NCBI RefSeq assembly: GCF_001612725.1
Contig: NZ_BDAZ01000001.1
Location: 186,001 to 250,000 of the forward strand
Length of the DNA stretch: 64,000 bases
DNA from: Nocardia anaemiae NBRC 100462
Lineage (GTDB): Bacteria; Actinomycetota; Actinomycetes; Mycobacteriales; Mycobacteriaceae
Direction: 5' to 3'
Shown: positions 45,124 to 54,511 of the stretch, in pieces
How the letters are laid out: each line of letters begins with the position of its first letter
Position numbering within the stretch: the stretch's first letter is position 1
Program-made: the position numbers and the translations under genes
Notes under the pieces: generated by a model
Database searches by the model: none
What the model saw: the letters and a program-made list of their open reading frames with translations, nothing else
What the model was told of the DNA's origin: nothing

Positions 45124-46749
45124 ATGGCTATAGACGTAGGTCGTAAGGCAAGGGAACAAGCCAACTCCTTCGATGAGCGATATAAGGCCGCGGCGTTCAT
45201 GAAGCGGTCGATCAACAAGGTCTTTCCGACCCACTGGTCGTTCTTACTCGGCGAGATCGCGCTCTACAGCTTCATCATCCTGGTGCTGTCCGGTACCTAT
45301 CTGACGCTGTACTTCGACCCATCGATGGCCGAAGTCACCTACAACGGCGCCTACCAGCCGCTGCGCGGGGTGTCCATGACCCGCGCCTACGAGACGGCAC
45401 TGAACATCTCCTTCGAGGTCCGCGGCGGTCTATTCGTGCGCCAGGTCCACCATTGGGCCGCACTACTTTTCGCGGCCTCGATCATCGTGCACCTGTTCCG
45501 GATCTTCTTCACCGGCGCGTTCCGCAAGCCGCGCGAGGCGAACTGGGTGCTGGGCTCGCTGCTGCTGATCCTGGCCATGTTCGAGGGATACTTCGGCTAC
45601 TCGCTGCCCGACGATCTACTCTCCGGCACCGGCCTGCGGGCGGCGTTCTCGTCCATCACGCTCGGCATTCCGCTGATCGGCACCTGGATGCACTGGTTGA
45701 TGTTCGGCGGCGACTATCCGGGCGAGATCATCCTGCCGCGCCTGTTCATCGCGCATGTGCTGCTGTTCCCTGGCATCATGCTCGCGCTGATCGCCGCGCA
45801 TATCGCGCTGGTCTGGTACCAGAAGCACACCCAGTTCCCAGGACCCGGTCGCACCGAGAACAACGTGATCGGTGCGCGCATCGTGCCGGTCTTCGCGGCG
45901 GACCAGGGCGCGTTCTTCGCCTTCACCCTCGGTGTCGTCGCACTTATGGGCGGTCTGCTGCAGATCAACCCGATCTGGGCCTTCGGCCCCTATAGCCCGG
46001 CCAAGGTATCGGCGGGCACCCAGCCGGACTTCTACATGATGTGGACCGACGGCATGATGCGCCTGATCCCGCCCTGGGAGCTGTATCCGGGCCGCTATAC
46101 CGTGCCCGCACCGTTCTGGGGTGCGGTGATCATGGGCCTGGTCTTCACCGTGCTGATCGCCTATCCGTGGATCGAACGGCGACTGACCAAGGACACCGCG
46201 TACCACAATCTGCTGCAGCGCCCGCGTGACGTACCGGTCCGCACCGCGATCGGCGCGATGGCGATCACCTTCTACGTGGTACTGACGCTGTCCTGCGTGA
46301 ACGACATCATCGCCTACAAATTCGACGTCTCGCTGAACGCGACCACCTGGGTCGGCCGGATCGGCATTCTCACCCTGCCCGCGGTGGCCTACTTCGCCGC
46401 CTACCGCATCTGCCTCGGCCTGCAGCGCAGCGACCGCACGGTGCTCGAACACGGCATAGAAACGGGCATTGTCCGGCGGTTGCCGCACGGTGAGTACATC
46501 GAGATCCATCAGCCACTCGGTCCGGTCGACGCGCACGGTCACCCGATTCCGCTGACCTACCAGGGCGCGACGGTGCCGAAGAAGATGAACAAGCTGGGTT
46601 CGGCGGGCAAGCCGGGCACCGGCGGATTCTTCCGCCCCGATCCATGGCAGGAGTCCCGCGCCAATCGGGCGGCCGAGCACGAGGAAGAGCGCAAGCAGCT
46701 GGCCGTACTACGCGCGGCTCAGGAGCAGACCGACGGCCAGCACCACTGA
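45124..46749 (+). CDS. qcrB: Cytochrome bc1 complex cytochrome b subunit (stand-alone copy)
   Basis: 541 residues from ATG 45124 (GTG 45115 possible). It has the actinobacterial QcrB layout: [17 protein letters not shown], the first heme histidines in [11 protein letters not shown] and IIVHLF, later ones in [10 protein letters not shown] and [17 protein letters not shown], the Qo-site [10 protein letters not shown] (PEWY equivalent), and the long hydrophilic C-terminus [20 protein letters not shown]. It oxidises menaquinol in the bc1-aa3 supercomplex. Unusually, qcrC and qcrA are absent here, so this is probably an extra copy beside the usual operon elsewhere. Confidence 0.93.
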   Translation: MAIDVGRKAREQANSFDERYKAAAFMKRSINKVFPTHWSFLLGEIALYSFIILVLSGTYLTLYFDPSMAEVTYNGAYQPLRGVSMTRAYETALNISFEVRGGLFVRQVHHWAALLFAASIIVHLFRIFFTGAFRKPREANWVLGSLLLILAMFEGYFGYSLPDDLLSGTGLRAAFSSITLGIPLIGTWMHWLMFGGDYPGEIILPRLFIAHVLLFPGIMLALIAAHIALVWYQKHTQFPGPGRTENNVIGARIVPVFAADQGAFFAFTLGVVALMGGLLQINPIWAFGPYSPAKVSAGTQPDFYMMWTDGMMRLIPPWELYPGRYTVPAPFWGAVIMGLVFTVLIAYPWIERRLTKDTAYHNLLQRPRDVPVRTAIGAMAITFYVVLTLSCVNDIIAYKFDVSLNATTWVGRIGILTLPAVAYFAAYRICLGLQRSDRTVLEHGIETGIVRRLPHGEYIEIHQPLGPVDAHGHPIPLTYQGATVPKKMNKLGSAGKPGTGGFFRPDPWQESRANRAAEHEEERKQLAVLRAAQEQTDGQHH

Positions 46750-46773
46750 GAAAGTACTGCTGAGCACTGCGAA

Positions 46774-46801
46774 GGCCCCGAGTCCGTGCCGACCCGGGGC
46801 C
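46774..46801. terminator. Terminator between qcrB and DUF397 gene
   Basis: GGCCCCGAGTC and GACCCGGGGCC pair with one mismatch around CGTGCC. It lies 24 bp after the qcrB stop and 30 bp after the convergent DUF397 stop. Confidence 0.7.
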
Positions 46802-46831
46802 CGTGCTGTTTGGTTCGAACGTACCTGTTTT

Positions 46832-47041
46832 TCAGGCGCGTCCGAACTCCCCCTTCGACATTCCGTTTAGGAATGCATCCCACTCGCCTGGCGCGAACGC
46901 CAACAACGGACCATAGCCGTTGTCTTTGGTGTCGCGGACCGCCACGTTGCCGTCGACGAGAAATGCGACTTCCACGCAGTTCCCATCGGGGCCACTGTAT
47001 GTGCTCTTACGCCACACAGCGCCCGTCAAGTCAACTTCCAC
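46832..47041 (-). CDS. DUF397 domain protein
   Basis: 69 residues, the size and sequence expected of DUF397: WRKSTYSGPDGNCVEVAFLV, AVRDTKDNGYGPLLAFAPGEWDAF (in part). GTG 47041 has AAGGAG 8 bp upstream. These small actinobacterial proteins usually lie directly beside an XRE-type helix-turn-helix gene, as in developmental regulators. No such partner is present here, only a 20-residue open frame overlapping the start (47026-47088). Confidence 0.92.
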   Translation of the reverse strand: MEVDLTGAVWRKSTYSGPDGNCVEVAFLVDGNVAVRDTKDNGYGPLLAFAPGEWDAFLNGMSKGEFGRA

Positions 47042-47189
47042 GGCACTAGCTCCTTTGCTGCGTCGAGAACGAGATTTTCTTCTGACATCGTTCTAACTAG
47101 CACCGGCATCCGGCGCGGAACGCCGAATCCCGCGGTGCGCCTTGCCAAAGCGCGCGATTTTCACGGTGCGTCGTGATCGCACTGCACTT

Positions 47190-47371
47190 CGAGGTGAAAT
47201 TCACCTCGCGGGGTCGCCCCCGCGCGCTAAACACTAGCAGGTTCATCGAGAATTTGCCGATCTCTTGCCCATTCCATCATCGCATCTGCCAATCTTGCGA
47301 AGATTGGAAGTTGCGGAATCATTGCCGGAAGATGACATTCATTTCTATGTTTGCTGGGCAGCAAACTTTTT
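47190..47371 (+). other. Three perfect palindromes in a gene-free interval; possible small RNA with terminator
   Basis: CGAGGTGA-AAT-TCACCTCG (47190-47208), CCAATCTT-GCG-AAGATTGG (47289-47307) and GTTTGCTG-GG-CAGCAAAC (47349-47366) are exact. The last is followed by TTTTT and so looks like an intrinsic terminator on the plus strand. The interval 47042-47462 has no convincing gene. A small RNA ending near 47371 would explain the terminator; regulator binding is the alternative for the first two. Confidence 0.4.
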
Positions 47372-47462
47372 GGCGATGTGATTGCTCCGTGATCCGTCAA
47401 TTAATCGTGATCGACCGAACTCGGGTGGACGCCCGCGACGCCCGCCATGGATGATGGGCAGC

Positions 47463-47939
47463 ATGGTCGAACGCCCGCGCGACGAGGCAGGTCGCGCACG
47501 TAATCCCCGCCCACGCGACCGGTTCGGGCGGCCACTGCCGGTCGGCAGCGTCGGTGTGCCGCGAATTCCGGACGACCTGAATCTGCCACCCCAGCAAACT
47601 CTCTCCTACGCCCAGCAACTGCTGGATGACGGCCTGGCATTCAACGCGCACGAGGTATTGGAGGCCGCGTGGAAGAACGGGCCGTTCGCCGAAAGGATGC
47701 TGTGGCAGGGTCTGGCGCAATATGCGGTGGGTCTGACCCACATCCAACGCGCGAATCCGAAGGGCGCGCGCACCCTGCTCACCCGCGCGGTGGGCCGGTT
47801 GCGCGCCTATGAGGCCGACTCGCCGTACGGCATCGACCGCGCGGGCCTGATCGCGCACGCCGAGGCACTGCTGGCCGCACTCGACAGCGGAACCGCGATT
47901 CCCGAAGACCGGCTCAAGCCGCGGCTGCTGCTCCGGTGA
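47463..47939 (+). CDS. DUF309 domain protein
   Basis: 158 residues from ATG 47463 (MVERPRDEAGRARN). The DUF309 core is clear: LLDDGLAFNAHEVLEAAWKN, MLWQGLAQYAVGLTHIQRAN. The domain is all-helical with a conserved F-x-AHExLE motif; its function is unknown. It overlaps the next gene, gluQ, by 4 bp, indicating translational coupling. Confidence 0.88.
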   Translation: MVERPRDEAGRARNPRPRDRFGRPLPVGSVGVPRIPDDLNLPPQQTLSYAQQLLDDGLAFNAHEVLEAAWKNGPFAERMLWQGLAQYAVGLTHIQRANPKGARTLLTRAVGRLRAYEADSPYGIDRAGLIAHAEALLAALDSGTAIPEDRLKPRLLLR

Positions 47940-48880
47940 CCCCTAGCATGGCGAATGTGCCGGTACCCAGAACTCCAGCGGGCAGATACGCCCCGAGCCC
48001 GTCCGGCGATCTGCACATCGGAAATCTGCGCACCGCGGTGCTGGCTTGGTTGTTCGCGCGCTCGACCGGCCGCCGCTTCGTGTTGCGGATCGACGATCTG
48101 GATCGCGTCCGGCCGGGAGCCGAACAGCGCCAACTCGCCGACCTCGCCGCGATCGGCCTGGACTGGGACGGCCCGGTCGTCCGGCAGAGCGACCGGCTGT
48201 CGCACTATCAAGCGGCCATAGATCGGCTCACCGCGGCCGGTCTCACCTACGAGTGCTATTGCACCCGAAGGGAAATCCAGCAGGCCGCGACCGCACCGCA
48301 CGGACCGCTCGGCCACTATCCGGGCACCTGCCGCGATCTGACCGACGCGCAGCGAACCGCGCATCGAGCCGACGGACGCCCGGCCGCACTGCGGTTGCGA
48401 GCAGAAGCGCGCGAATTCGAGATCACCGATGAATTGCACGGGAGCTATCGCGGGCCCGTCGACGATGTCGTCCTGCGCCGCGGCGACGGAATTCCGGCGT
48501 ACAACCTGGCCGTGGTCGTCGACGATGCGGAGCAGGGCATCGATCAGGTGGTCCGCGGCGACGATCTGCTGCCGTCGACACCACGCCAGGCCTTTCTCGC
48601 GACACTGCTGGACCTTCCGATTCCGCACTACGCACATGTGCCGCTGGTACTGAATGCCGAGGGAAAGCGCCTCGCCAAACGCGACGGCGCGGTGACACTC
48701 GCCGATCAACTCGCCCTCGGCAATACACCAGAGCGGGTCGCGGCCGCGCTGGCCTGTTCCGTTGGCTATCCCCCGGTTTCGCCCGCCGAACTGATCGATC
48801 GTTTCGACCCGGCCGATCTGACCGAGGAACCGTGGATACTCGACGAGAATGGGTTGTTGCAACCCGCGCGATGTCCGTAA
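47936..48880 (+). CDS. gluQ: Glutamyl-Q tRNA(Asp) synthetase
   Basis: 314 residues from GTG 47936 (ATG 47948 possible). It is a truncated glutamyl-tRNA synthetase-like enzyme without an anticodon domain: RYAPSPSGDLHIGNLRTAVL carries the HIGH-like motif, and KRLAKRDGAV corresponds to KMSKS. The zinc ligands CYCTRREI and HYPGTCRDL are intact. It attaches glutamate to the cyclopentene ring of queuosine at position 34 of tRNA-Asp, so the cell must contain Q. yhhQ and tgt lie within the next 5 kb. Confidence 0.94.
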   Translation: MTPSMANVPVPRTPAGRYAPSPSGDLHIGNLRTAVLAWLFARSTGRRFVLRIDDLDRVRPGAEQRQLADLAAIGLDWDGPVVRQSDRLSHYQAAIDRLTAAGLTYECYCTRREIQQAATAPHGPLGHYPGTCRDLTDAQRTAHRADGRPAALRLRAEAREFEITDELHGSYRGPVDDVVLRRGDGIPAYNLAVVVDDAEQGIDQVVRGDDLLPSTPRQAFLATLLDLPIPHYAHVPLVLNAEGKRLAKRDGAVTLADQLALGNTPERVAAALACSVGYPPVSPAELIDRFDPADLTEEPWILDENGLLQPARCP

Positions 48881-48925
48881 CGTACGCAATCGACCGATCT
48901 ACTGATCACTGACGAGGACACACAT

Positions 48926-49609
48926 ATGACAAGCGGTGGCTACGACCCCAACCAATATCCGCAAGGCGGGCAACAATATCCAGGCGGCCAGCAGTACCCG
49001 CAGGGTGGACAGCCCCAGTACGGCCAGCAGCCGCCGCAGTACGGTCAGCAGCCCCAGTACGGCCAGCAGCCGCCGCAGTACGGTCAGCAGCCGCAATACG
49101 GTCAGCAGCCGCAGGATCCCTACGGCCAGCAGCAGCCCTACCCCCAGCAGCCCTATGGCGAGCAGCCGGGATACGGATACGGCGGACAGCCCGGTGATAT
49201 CGGGGCCCGCATCGGCGCCCGCGTCATCGATCACCTGATCGTCGGCATCCCGGTCTACGTCGTCATCCTGCTCATCGTCGGCTCCGGACTCGGCGGGCAG
49301 ATCGTGCTGGGTCTGGTGAGCGCGATCGCGATGCTCGGCTACTTCGTCGGCATGGAGACCTCGCAGGGCACCACACTCGGCAAGAAGATCGTGGGCCTCA
49401 AGGTCGTCGCCCCCGGCGGCGCGGCGAAGATCACTCCGGAGGTCTCGCTGAAGCGCAACCTCTATGTCGCCCTCAGCATCATTCCGTGCATCGGTGGCCT
49501 GGCCGAGCTCGGCCTGATCATCTACATGATCATCACCACCTCGCAGGACCCGAACAAGCAGGGTTGGCACGACAAGTTCGCTGGCGGCACCCAGGTCGTC
49601 AAGGCCTGA
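48926..49609 (+). CDS. RDD family membrane protein with Gln/Tyr-rich N-terminus
   Basis: 227 residues. The first ~85 are low-complexity (YGQQPPQYGQQ repeats). Then the RDD domain: IGARIGARVIDHLIVGIPVY (the Arg/Asp motif), two to three helices, and TTLGKKIVGLKVVAPGG. Function is unknown; some RDD proteins are cation/proton antiporters. The DNA of the repeat region contains an exact 39-bp tandem duplication. ATG 48926 is preceded by GAGGACAC. Confidence 0.88.
   Translation: MTSGGYDPNQYPQGGQQYPGGQQYPQGGQPQYGQQPPQYGQQPQYGQQPPQYGQQPQYGQQPQDPYGQQQPYPQQPYGEQPGYGYGGQPGDIGARIGARVIDHLIVGIPVYVVILLIVGSGLGGQIVLGLVSAIAMLGYFVGMETSQGTTLGKKIVGLKVVAPGGAAKITPEVSLKRNLYVALSIIPCIGGLAELGLIIYMIITTSQDPNKQGWHDKFAGGTQVVKA
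49013..49090 (+). repeat. 39-bp exact tandem repeat, two copies
   Basis: The unit starting CCCCAGTACGGCCAGCAG at 49013 recurs identically at 49052, followed by a partial, diverged copy from 49091. The length is a multiple of three, so the frame is kept and each unit adds 13 residues to the Gln/Tyr-rich tail. Copy number could vary between strains. Confidence 0.9.
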
Positions 49610-49637
49610 TCAGGCCGCGAAACCCCGGGTACAACAC

Positions 49638-49672
49638 AGGGGCGCTCCCGAGAACGGGAGCGCCCCTGATGT
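49638..49672. terminator. Terminator between RDD and DUF4190 genes
   Basis: AGGGGCGCTCCCG and its exact complement form a 13-bp stem around AGAA, followed by GATGTTTTC on the plus strand. It can end both convergent genes. Confidence 0.85.
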
Positions 49673-49684
49673 TTTCGAAAGCGG

Positions 49685-50185
49685 CTAACTCGTCGCTGTC
49701 AGCGCTACGTCGAGAATGATGTAGGCGATCCAGAGCACGATGGCGCCAGCGCCGATCCAGATTCCGGCCAGCGCCATACCGCGGCCACCCTGGCCACTCT
49801 CCTTGATCTGATTCAGTGCGATGACACCGAGGATGATTCCGACGATCGCGCCGATACCGCAACTGCACAGCCCGATTATCGAGGCGATCAGCGAACCGAT
49901 CGCGAGCCCGTTGTTGCCCTGCGCCTGCTGCGGATAGCCGTACGGCTGATACGCATTCGGATAGGCCGGGGTCTGCGGGTACGGCTGCTGCTGCCCGGCG
50001 ACCGGCTGCTGCGGGTAGCTCGGATACTGCGGCTGCGAGGGCGGCTGCTGGGGATACTGCGGCGCGGAAGGGTACTGCGGCGTCGAGGGGTACTGCGGTA
50101 CCGACCCCTGGGAGCCAGCCTCCGGCGACACGCCTTCGCCGCCGTACTGTTTCCACCATTCGTCGGAATCGCCGGGATTCGTCAT
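49685..50185 (-). CDS. DUF4190 domain membrane protein with Gln/Pro/Tyr-rich N-terminus
   Basis: 166 residues. After a QYPSAPQYPQQP-type tail of ~85 residues come the two helices of DUF4190: NNGLAIGSLIASIIGLCSCG and GIILGVIALNQIKESGQGGR, then a third hydrophobic stretch. Function unknown. Its tail is of the same type as those of the RDD protein and both metallopeptidases. Confidence 0.85.
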   Translation of the reverse strand: MTNPGDSDEWWKQYGGEGVSPEAGSQGSVPQYPSTPQYPSAPQYPQQPPSQPQYPSYPQQPVAGQQQPYPQTPAYPNAYQPYGYPQQAQGNNGLAIGSLIASIIGLCSCGIGAIVGIILGVIALNQIKESGQGGRGMALAGIWIGAGAIVLWIAYIILDVALTATS

Positions 50186-50223
50186 TGCTACAGCCTATTC
50201 CACAACCTGGTTGGATGAAGCGC

Positions 50224-50997
50224 GTGAGTGAGTCCAAAACAGTCGAAGAACACCCAGAATCTGGGGGCCCCGCGGCGGCCCACGCGGCATTCGCCGTCGC
50301 CGCGCGGGGCTACTACACCCCTGTTGTCGCCCTGTTCACCGCGACACTGATCATCTCGAATATCTGCGCAACCAAAGGCGTCCAATTCTTCACCGATCAT
50401 TCGGTGAAGCTGGGCCCCATCGAGGTCCTGCCGATCTCCACCGACGGTGCGTGGTTCCTGTTCCCCCTGGCCTACATCATCGGCGATGTCCTCAGCGAGG
50501 TCTACGGCTTCAAGGCCGCCCGCCGGGCCATCTACTACGGCTTCGCCATCCTGCTGCTCGCGGTCGTCTGCTTCAAGATCGCCATCGAGCTGCCCGCCGC
50601 CACCTTCTACGACAATCAGGAAGCCTTCCGGTCCGTCATCGGCACCACGCCGCAGCTGGTCGCCGCGGGTCTGTCCGGCTACTTCGTCGGCGAGATGCTC
50701 AACTCGGCGTCGCTGGTGCTGATCAAGGAGAAGACCAAGGAAAAGCACCTGTGGGCGCGGCTGATCGGTTCCACGATCGTCGGCGAATTCGGGGACACGC
50801 TGATCTTCTGCTCGATCGCGGCCACCGCCATCGGCATCGATAGCTGGGGACAGTTCGTGAACTACGTGATCGTCGGATTCGTCTGGAAGACGCTCGCCGA
50901 GGTCATCGTGCTGCCGATCACCTACCGGGTGATCGCCTTCCTGAAGAAGCACGAGCCGAGCTACGCACCGCGCGAAACTCCCGCGCTCCTGAGCTGA
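50224..50997 (+). CDS. Queuosine precursor transporter (YhhQ family)
   Basis: 257 residues from GTG 50224 (VSESKTVEEHPE); ATG 50215 is possible. It has six or seven hydrophobic segments with the family signatures LIISNICATKG, FLFPLAYIIGDVLSEVYGFK and a later SLVLIKEKTKEKHLWAR. YhhQ-type proteins import preQ0/preQ1 or queuine. The convergent tgt gene only 230 bp away and gluQ 1.3 kb upstream support this function. Confidence 0.92.
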   Translation: MSESKTVEEHPESGGPAAAHAAFAVAARGYYTPVVALFTATLIISNICATKGVQFFTDHSVKLGPIEVLPISTDGAWFLFPLAYIIGDVLSEVYGFKAARRAIYYGFAILLLAVVCFKIAIELPAATFYDNQEAFRSVIGTTPQLVAAGLSGYFVGEMLNSASLVLIKEKTKEKHLWARLIGSTIVGEFGDTLIFCSIAATAIGIDSWGQFVNYVIVGFVWKTLAEVIVLPITYRVIAFLKKHEPSYAPRETPALLS

Positions 50998-51229
50998 AAG
51001 TTGCTATGCCGCAGGCCCGCTCGGGCGTAACCACAACGGAGCGAGTCTTACGAGCGAGGAGTTCGCGGCCCGTCTCGCGTCCGAGTCGTCGAAGCGCATG
51101 CGCCGCAGGCGCGAGTCTCGACGGCTCGGACGCGAGGCCCACCCGTCGCCCGACCACCGCCCCTCATCGAATCGCTACGCGATGCTGTCATTCCGGGCCG
51201 CGAACACGCCGCGCCGCCAGGCGCGGCAA

Positions 51230-52597
<1,368 letters not shown>

Positions 52598-54511
52598 TCA
52601 GGCTTGGGCGGCGGCCGCGGCGAACTGGGCGTTGTAGAGGCGGTAGTAGGCGCCGCGTTCTTCGAGGAGGCGCTCGTGGTTGCCGTGTTCGACGATGCGG
52701 CCCGCCTCCATGACGACGATCAGATCGGCATCGCGGATGGTGGACAGGCGGTGCGCGATGACGAAGCTGGTGCGGTCCCGGCGCAGGGCCGCGGTCGCGT
52801 GCTGGACCAGCGCCTCGGTGCGGGTATCGACCGAACTCGTCGCCTCGTCGAGGACCAGGATTGACGGTTTGGCGAGGAAGGCGCGGGCGATGGTGATCAA
52901 CTGCTTCTCACCGGCGCTGACACCCGAACCCTCCTCATCGATGACCGTGTCGTAACCGTGTGGCAGCGCGTGCACGAAGCGGTCGACGTAGGCGGCGCGG
53001 GCGGCCGCGAGAATATCGGCCTCACTCGCATTCGGATTGCCGTAGGCGATGTTCTCCCGAATGGTGCCCTTGAACAGCCAGGTGTCCTGCAACACCATGC
53101 CGATCCTGGAGCGCAGGTGATCTTGGGTGATCTCGGTGATGTCGACGCCGTCGATGGTGATGGTGCCCGCATCGAGTTCGTAGAACCGCAGCAGCAGATT
53201 CACCAAGGTGGTCTTGCCCGCACCGGTCGGGCCGACGATGGCGACCACATGTCCAGGCTCGGCGACCAGCGACAACCGCTCGATGACCGGCGTCTCCGGT
53301 TCGTAGCGGAACGACACCGCCTCGAACTCGACCCGGCCGCGATCGACCGGACGGGTGTTCTCCATGACCGGATCCGGCGACTGCTCCTCGGCATCGAGAA
53401 TCTCGAAGATCCGCTCGGCCGAGGCGACACCGGATTGCAGCAGGTTGGCCATCGCGCCGATCTGGGTCAGCGGCTGGCTGAACTGGCGGGAGTACTGGAT
53501 GAAGGCCTGCACCTCACCGAGCGACAGGTTGCCGGTCGCCACCCGCAGGCCGCCGACCAGCGCCACCAGCACGAAGTTCACGTTCCCGAGGAACATGATC
53601 GCGGGCATGATCAGCCCGGAGATGAACTGCGCCTTGAAACTCGACTCGTAGAGGTCATTGTTGCGCTTGTCGAATTCCTGACCGACCTCGCGATTGCGGC
53701 CGAATGCGGTGACCACCTCGTGCCCGGTGAAGGCCTCCTCGACCTGGGCGTTCACCATGCCCGTGTACTTCCACTGGTTCACGAAGTGCGGTTTGGAGCG
53801 CTTGGCGATCTGCGTGGTGACCACGATCGCGGCGGGCACGGTGAGCAGGGCGATCAACGCGAGCAGCGGCGAAATCCAGAACATCATGATCAGGATGCCG
53901 ATCACCGAGAACAGCGAAAGGATCAGCTGGCTCATGGTCTGCTGCAGGGTCTGCGACACATTGTCGACGTCATTGGTGACGCGGCTGAGCAGGTCACCGC
54001 GCGGCGTGGAATCGAAGTAGCGCAACGGAAGTCGATGGATCTTGTCCTCGACATCGCTGCGCAGCCGCTTCACCGTGCGGTTGATGACGATATTGAGCAG
54101 GTAGGACTGCAGCCAGCTGAAGACGCCTGCGCCGATGTAGAGCAGCAGCACCAGCATCAGCACCCGGCCGACCGCGCCGAAATCCACACCGACACCCGGA
54201 GTGACATCCATCGCGCCGAGCATGTCGGCCAAGGTGTTGTTGCCGGAGGCTCGCAGGCGCTGGATCGCCTCTTCCTTGGTTATGCCACTCGGCAATTGGC
54301 GGCCGACCACACCGTCGAAGACCACGTTGGTGGCCTTGCCGAGGATGTAGGGGCCGAGCGTATTCAGCACCACCGAGACGATCGCGAGTGCGAGAATCAC
54401 GCCGACATACACGCGCTCGGGGGCCAGCCTGCGCAACAGCCGCTGCAGCGACGGACCGAACGATTTCGCCTTCGCATCCGGCGCACCGGGATTCACCGCT
54501 CCGGGTCTCAT
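52598..54511 (-). CDS. ABC exporter half-transporter (second subunit)
   Basis: 637 residues from ATG 54511, overlapping the previous stop by ATGA. There are six membrane helices, then an ATPase domain with Walker A GPTGAGKTTLVN, signature GVSAGEKQLITIARA and Walker B ILVLDEATSSVDTR with an intact catalytic Glu. The signature SAGEKQ departs from LSGGQ. With the upstream half it forms a type IV (MDR-like) heterodimer, similar in layout to mycobacterial Rv1272c/Rv1273c. The substrate is unknown: drugs or lipids. Confidence 0.92.
   Translation of the reverse strand: MRPGAVNPGAPDAKAKSFGPSLQRLLRRLAPERVYVGVILALAIVSVVLNTLGPYILGKATNVVFDGVVGRQLPSGITKEEAIQRLRASGNNTLADMLGAMDVTPGVGVDFGAVGRVLMLVLLLYIGAGVFSWLQSYLLNIVINRTVKRLRSDVEDKIHRLPLRYFDSTPRGDLLSRVTNDVDNVSQTLQQTMSQLILSLFSVIGILIMMFWISPLLALIALLTVPAAIVVTTQIAKRSKPHFVNQWKYTGMVNAQVEEAFTGHEVVTAFGRNREVGQEFDKRNNDLYESSFKAQFISGLIMPAIMFLGNVNFVLVALVGGLRVATGNLSLGEVQAFIQYSRQFSQPLTQIGAMANLLQSGVASAERIFEILDAEEQSPDPVMENTRPVDRGRVEFEAVSFRYEPETPVIERLSLVAEPGHVVAIVGPTGAGKTTLVNLLLRFYELDAGTITIDGVDITEITQDHLRSRIGMVLQDTWLFKGTIRENIAYGNPNASEADILAAARAAYVDRFVHALPHGYDTVIDEEGSGVSAGEKQLITIARAFLAKPSILVLDEATSSVDTRTEALVQHATAALRRDRTSFVIAHRLSTIRDADLIVVMEAGRIVEHGNHERLLEERGAYYRLYNAQFAAAAAQA

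Noticed and set aside
49013..49110. Repeat region considered as a CRISPR-like array
   Set aside because: The units are directly adjacent with no spacers and encode in-frame Gln/Tyr repeats.
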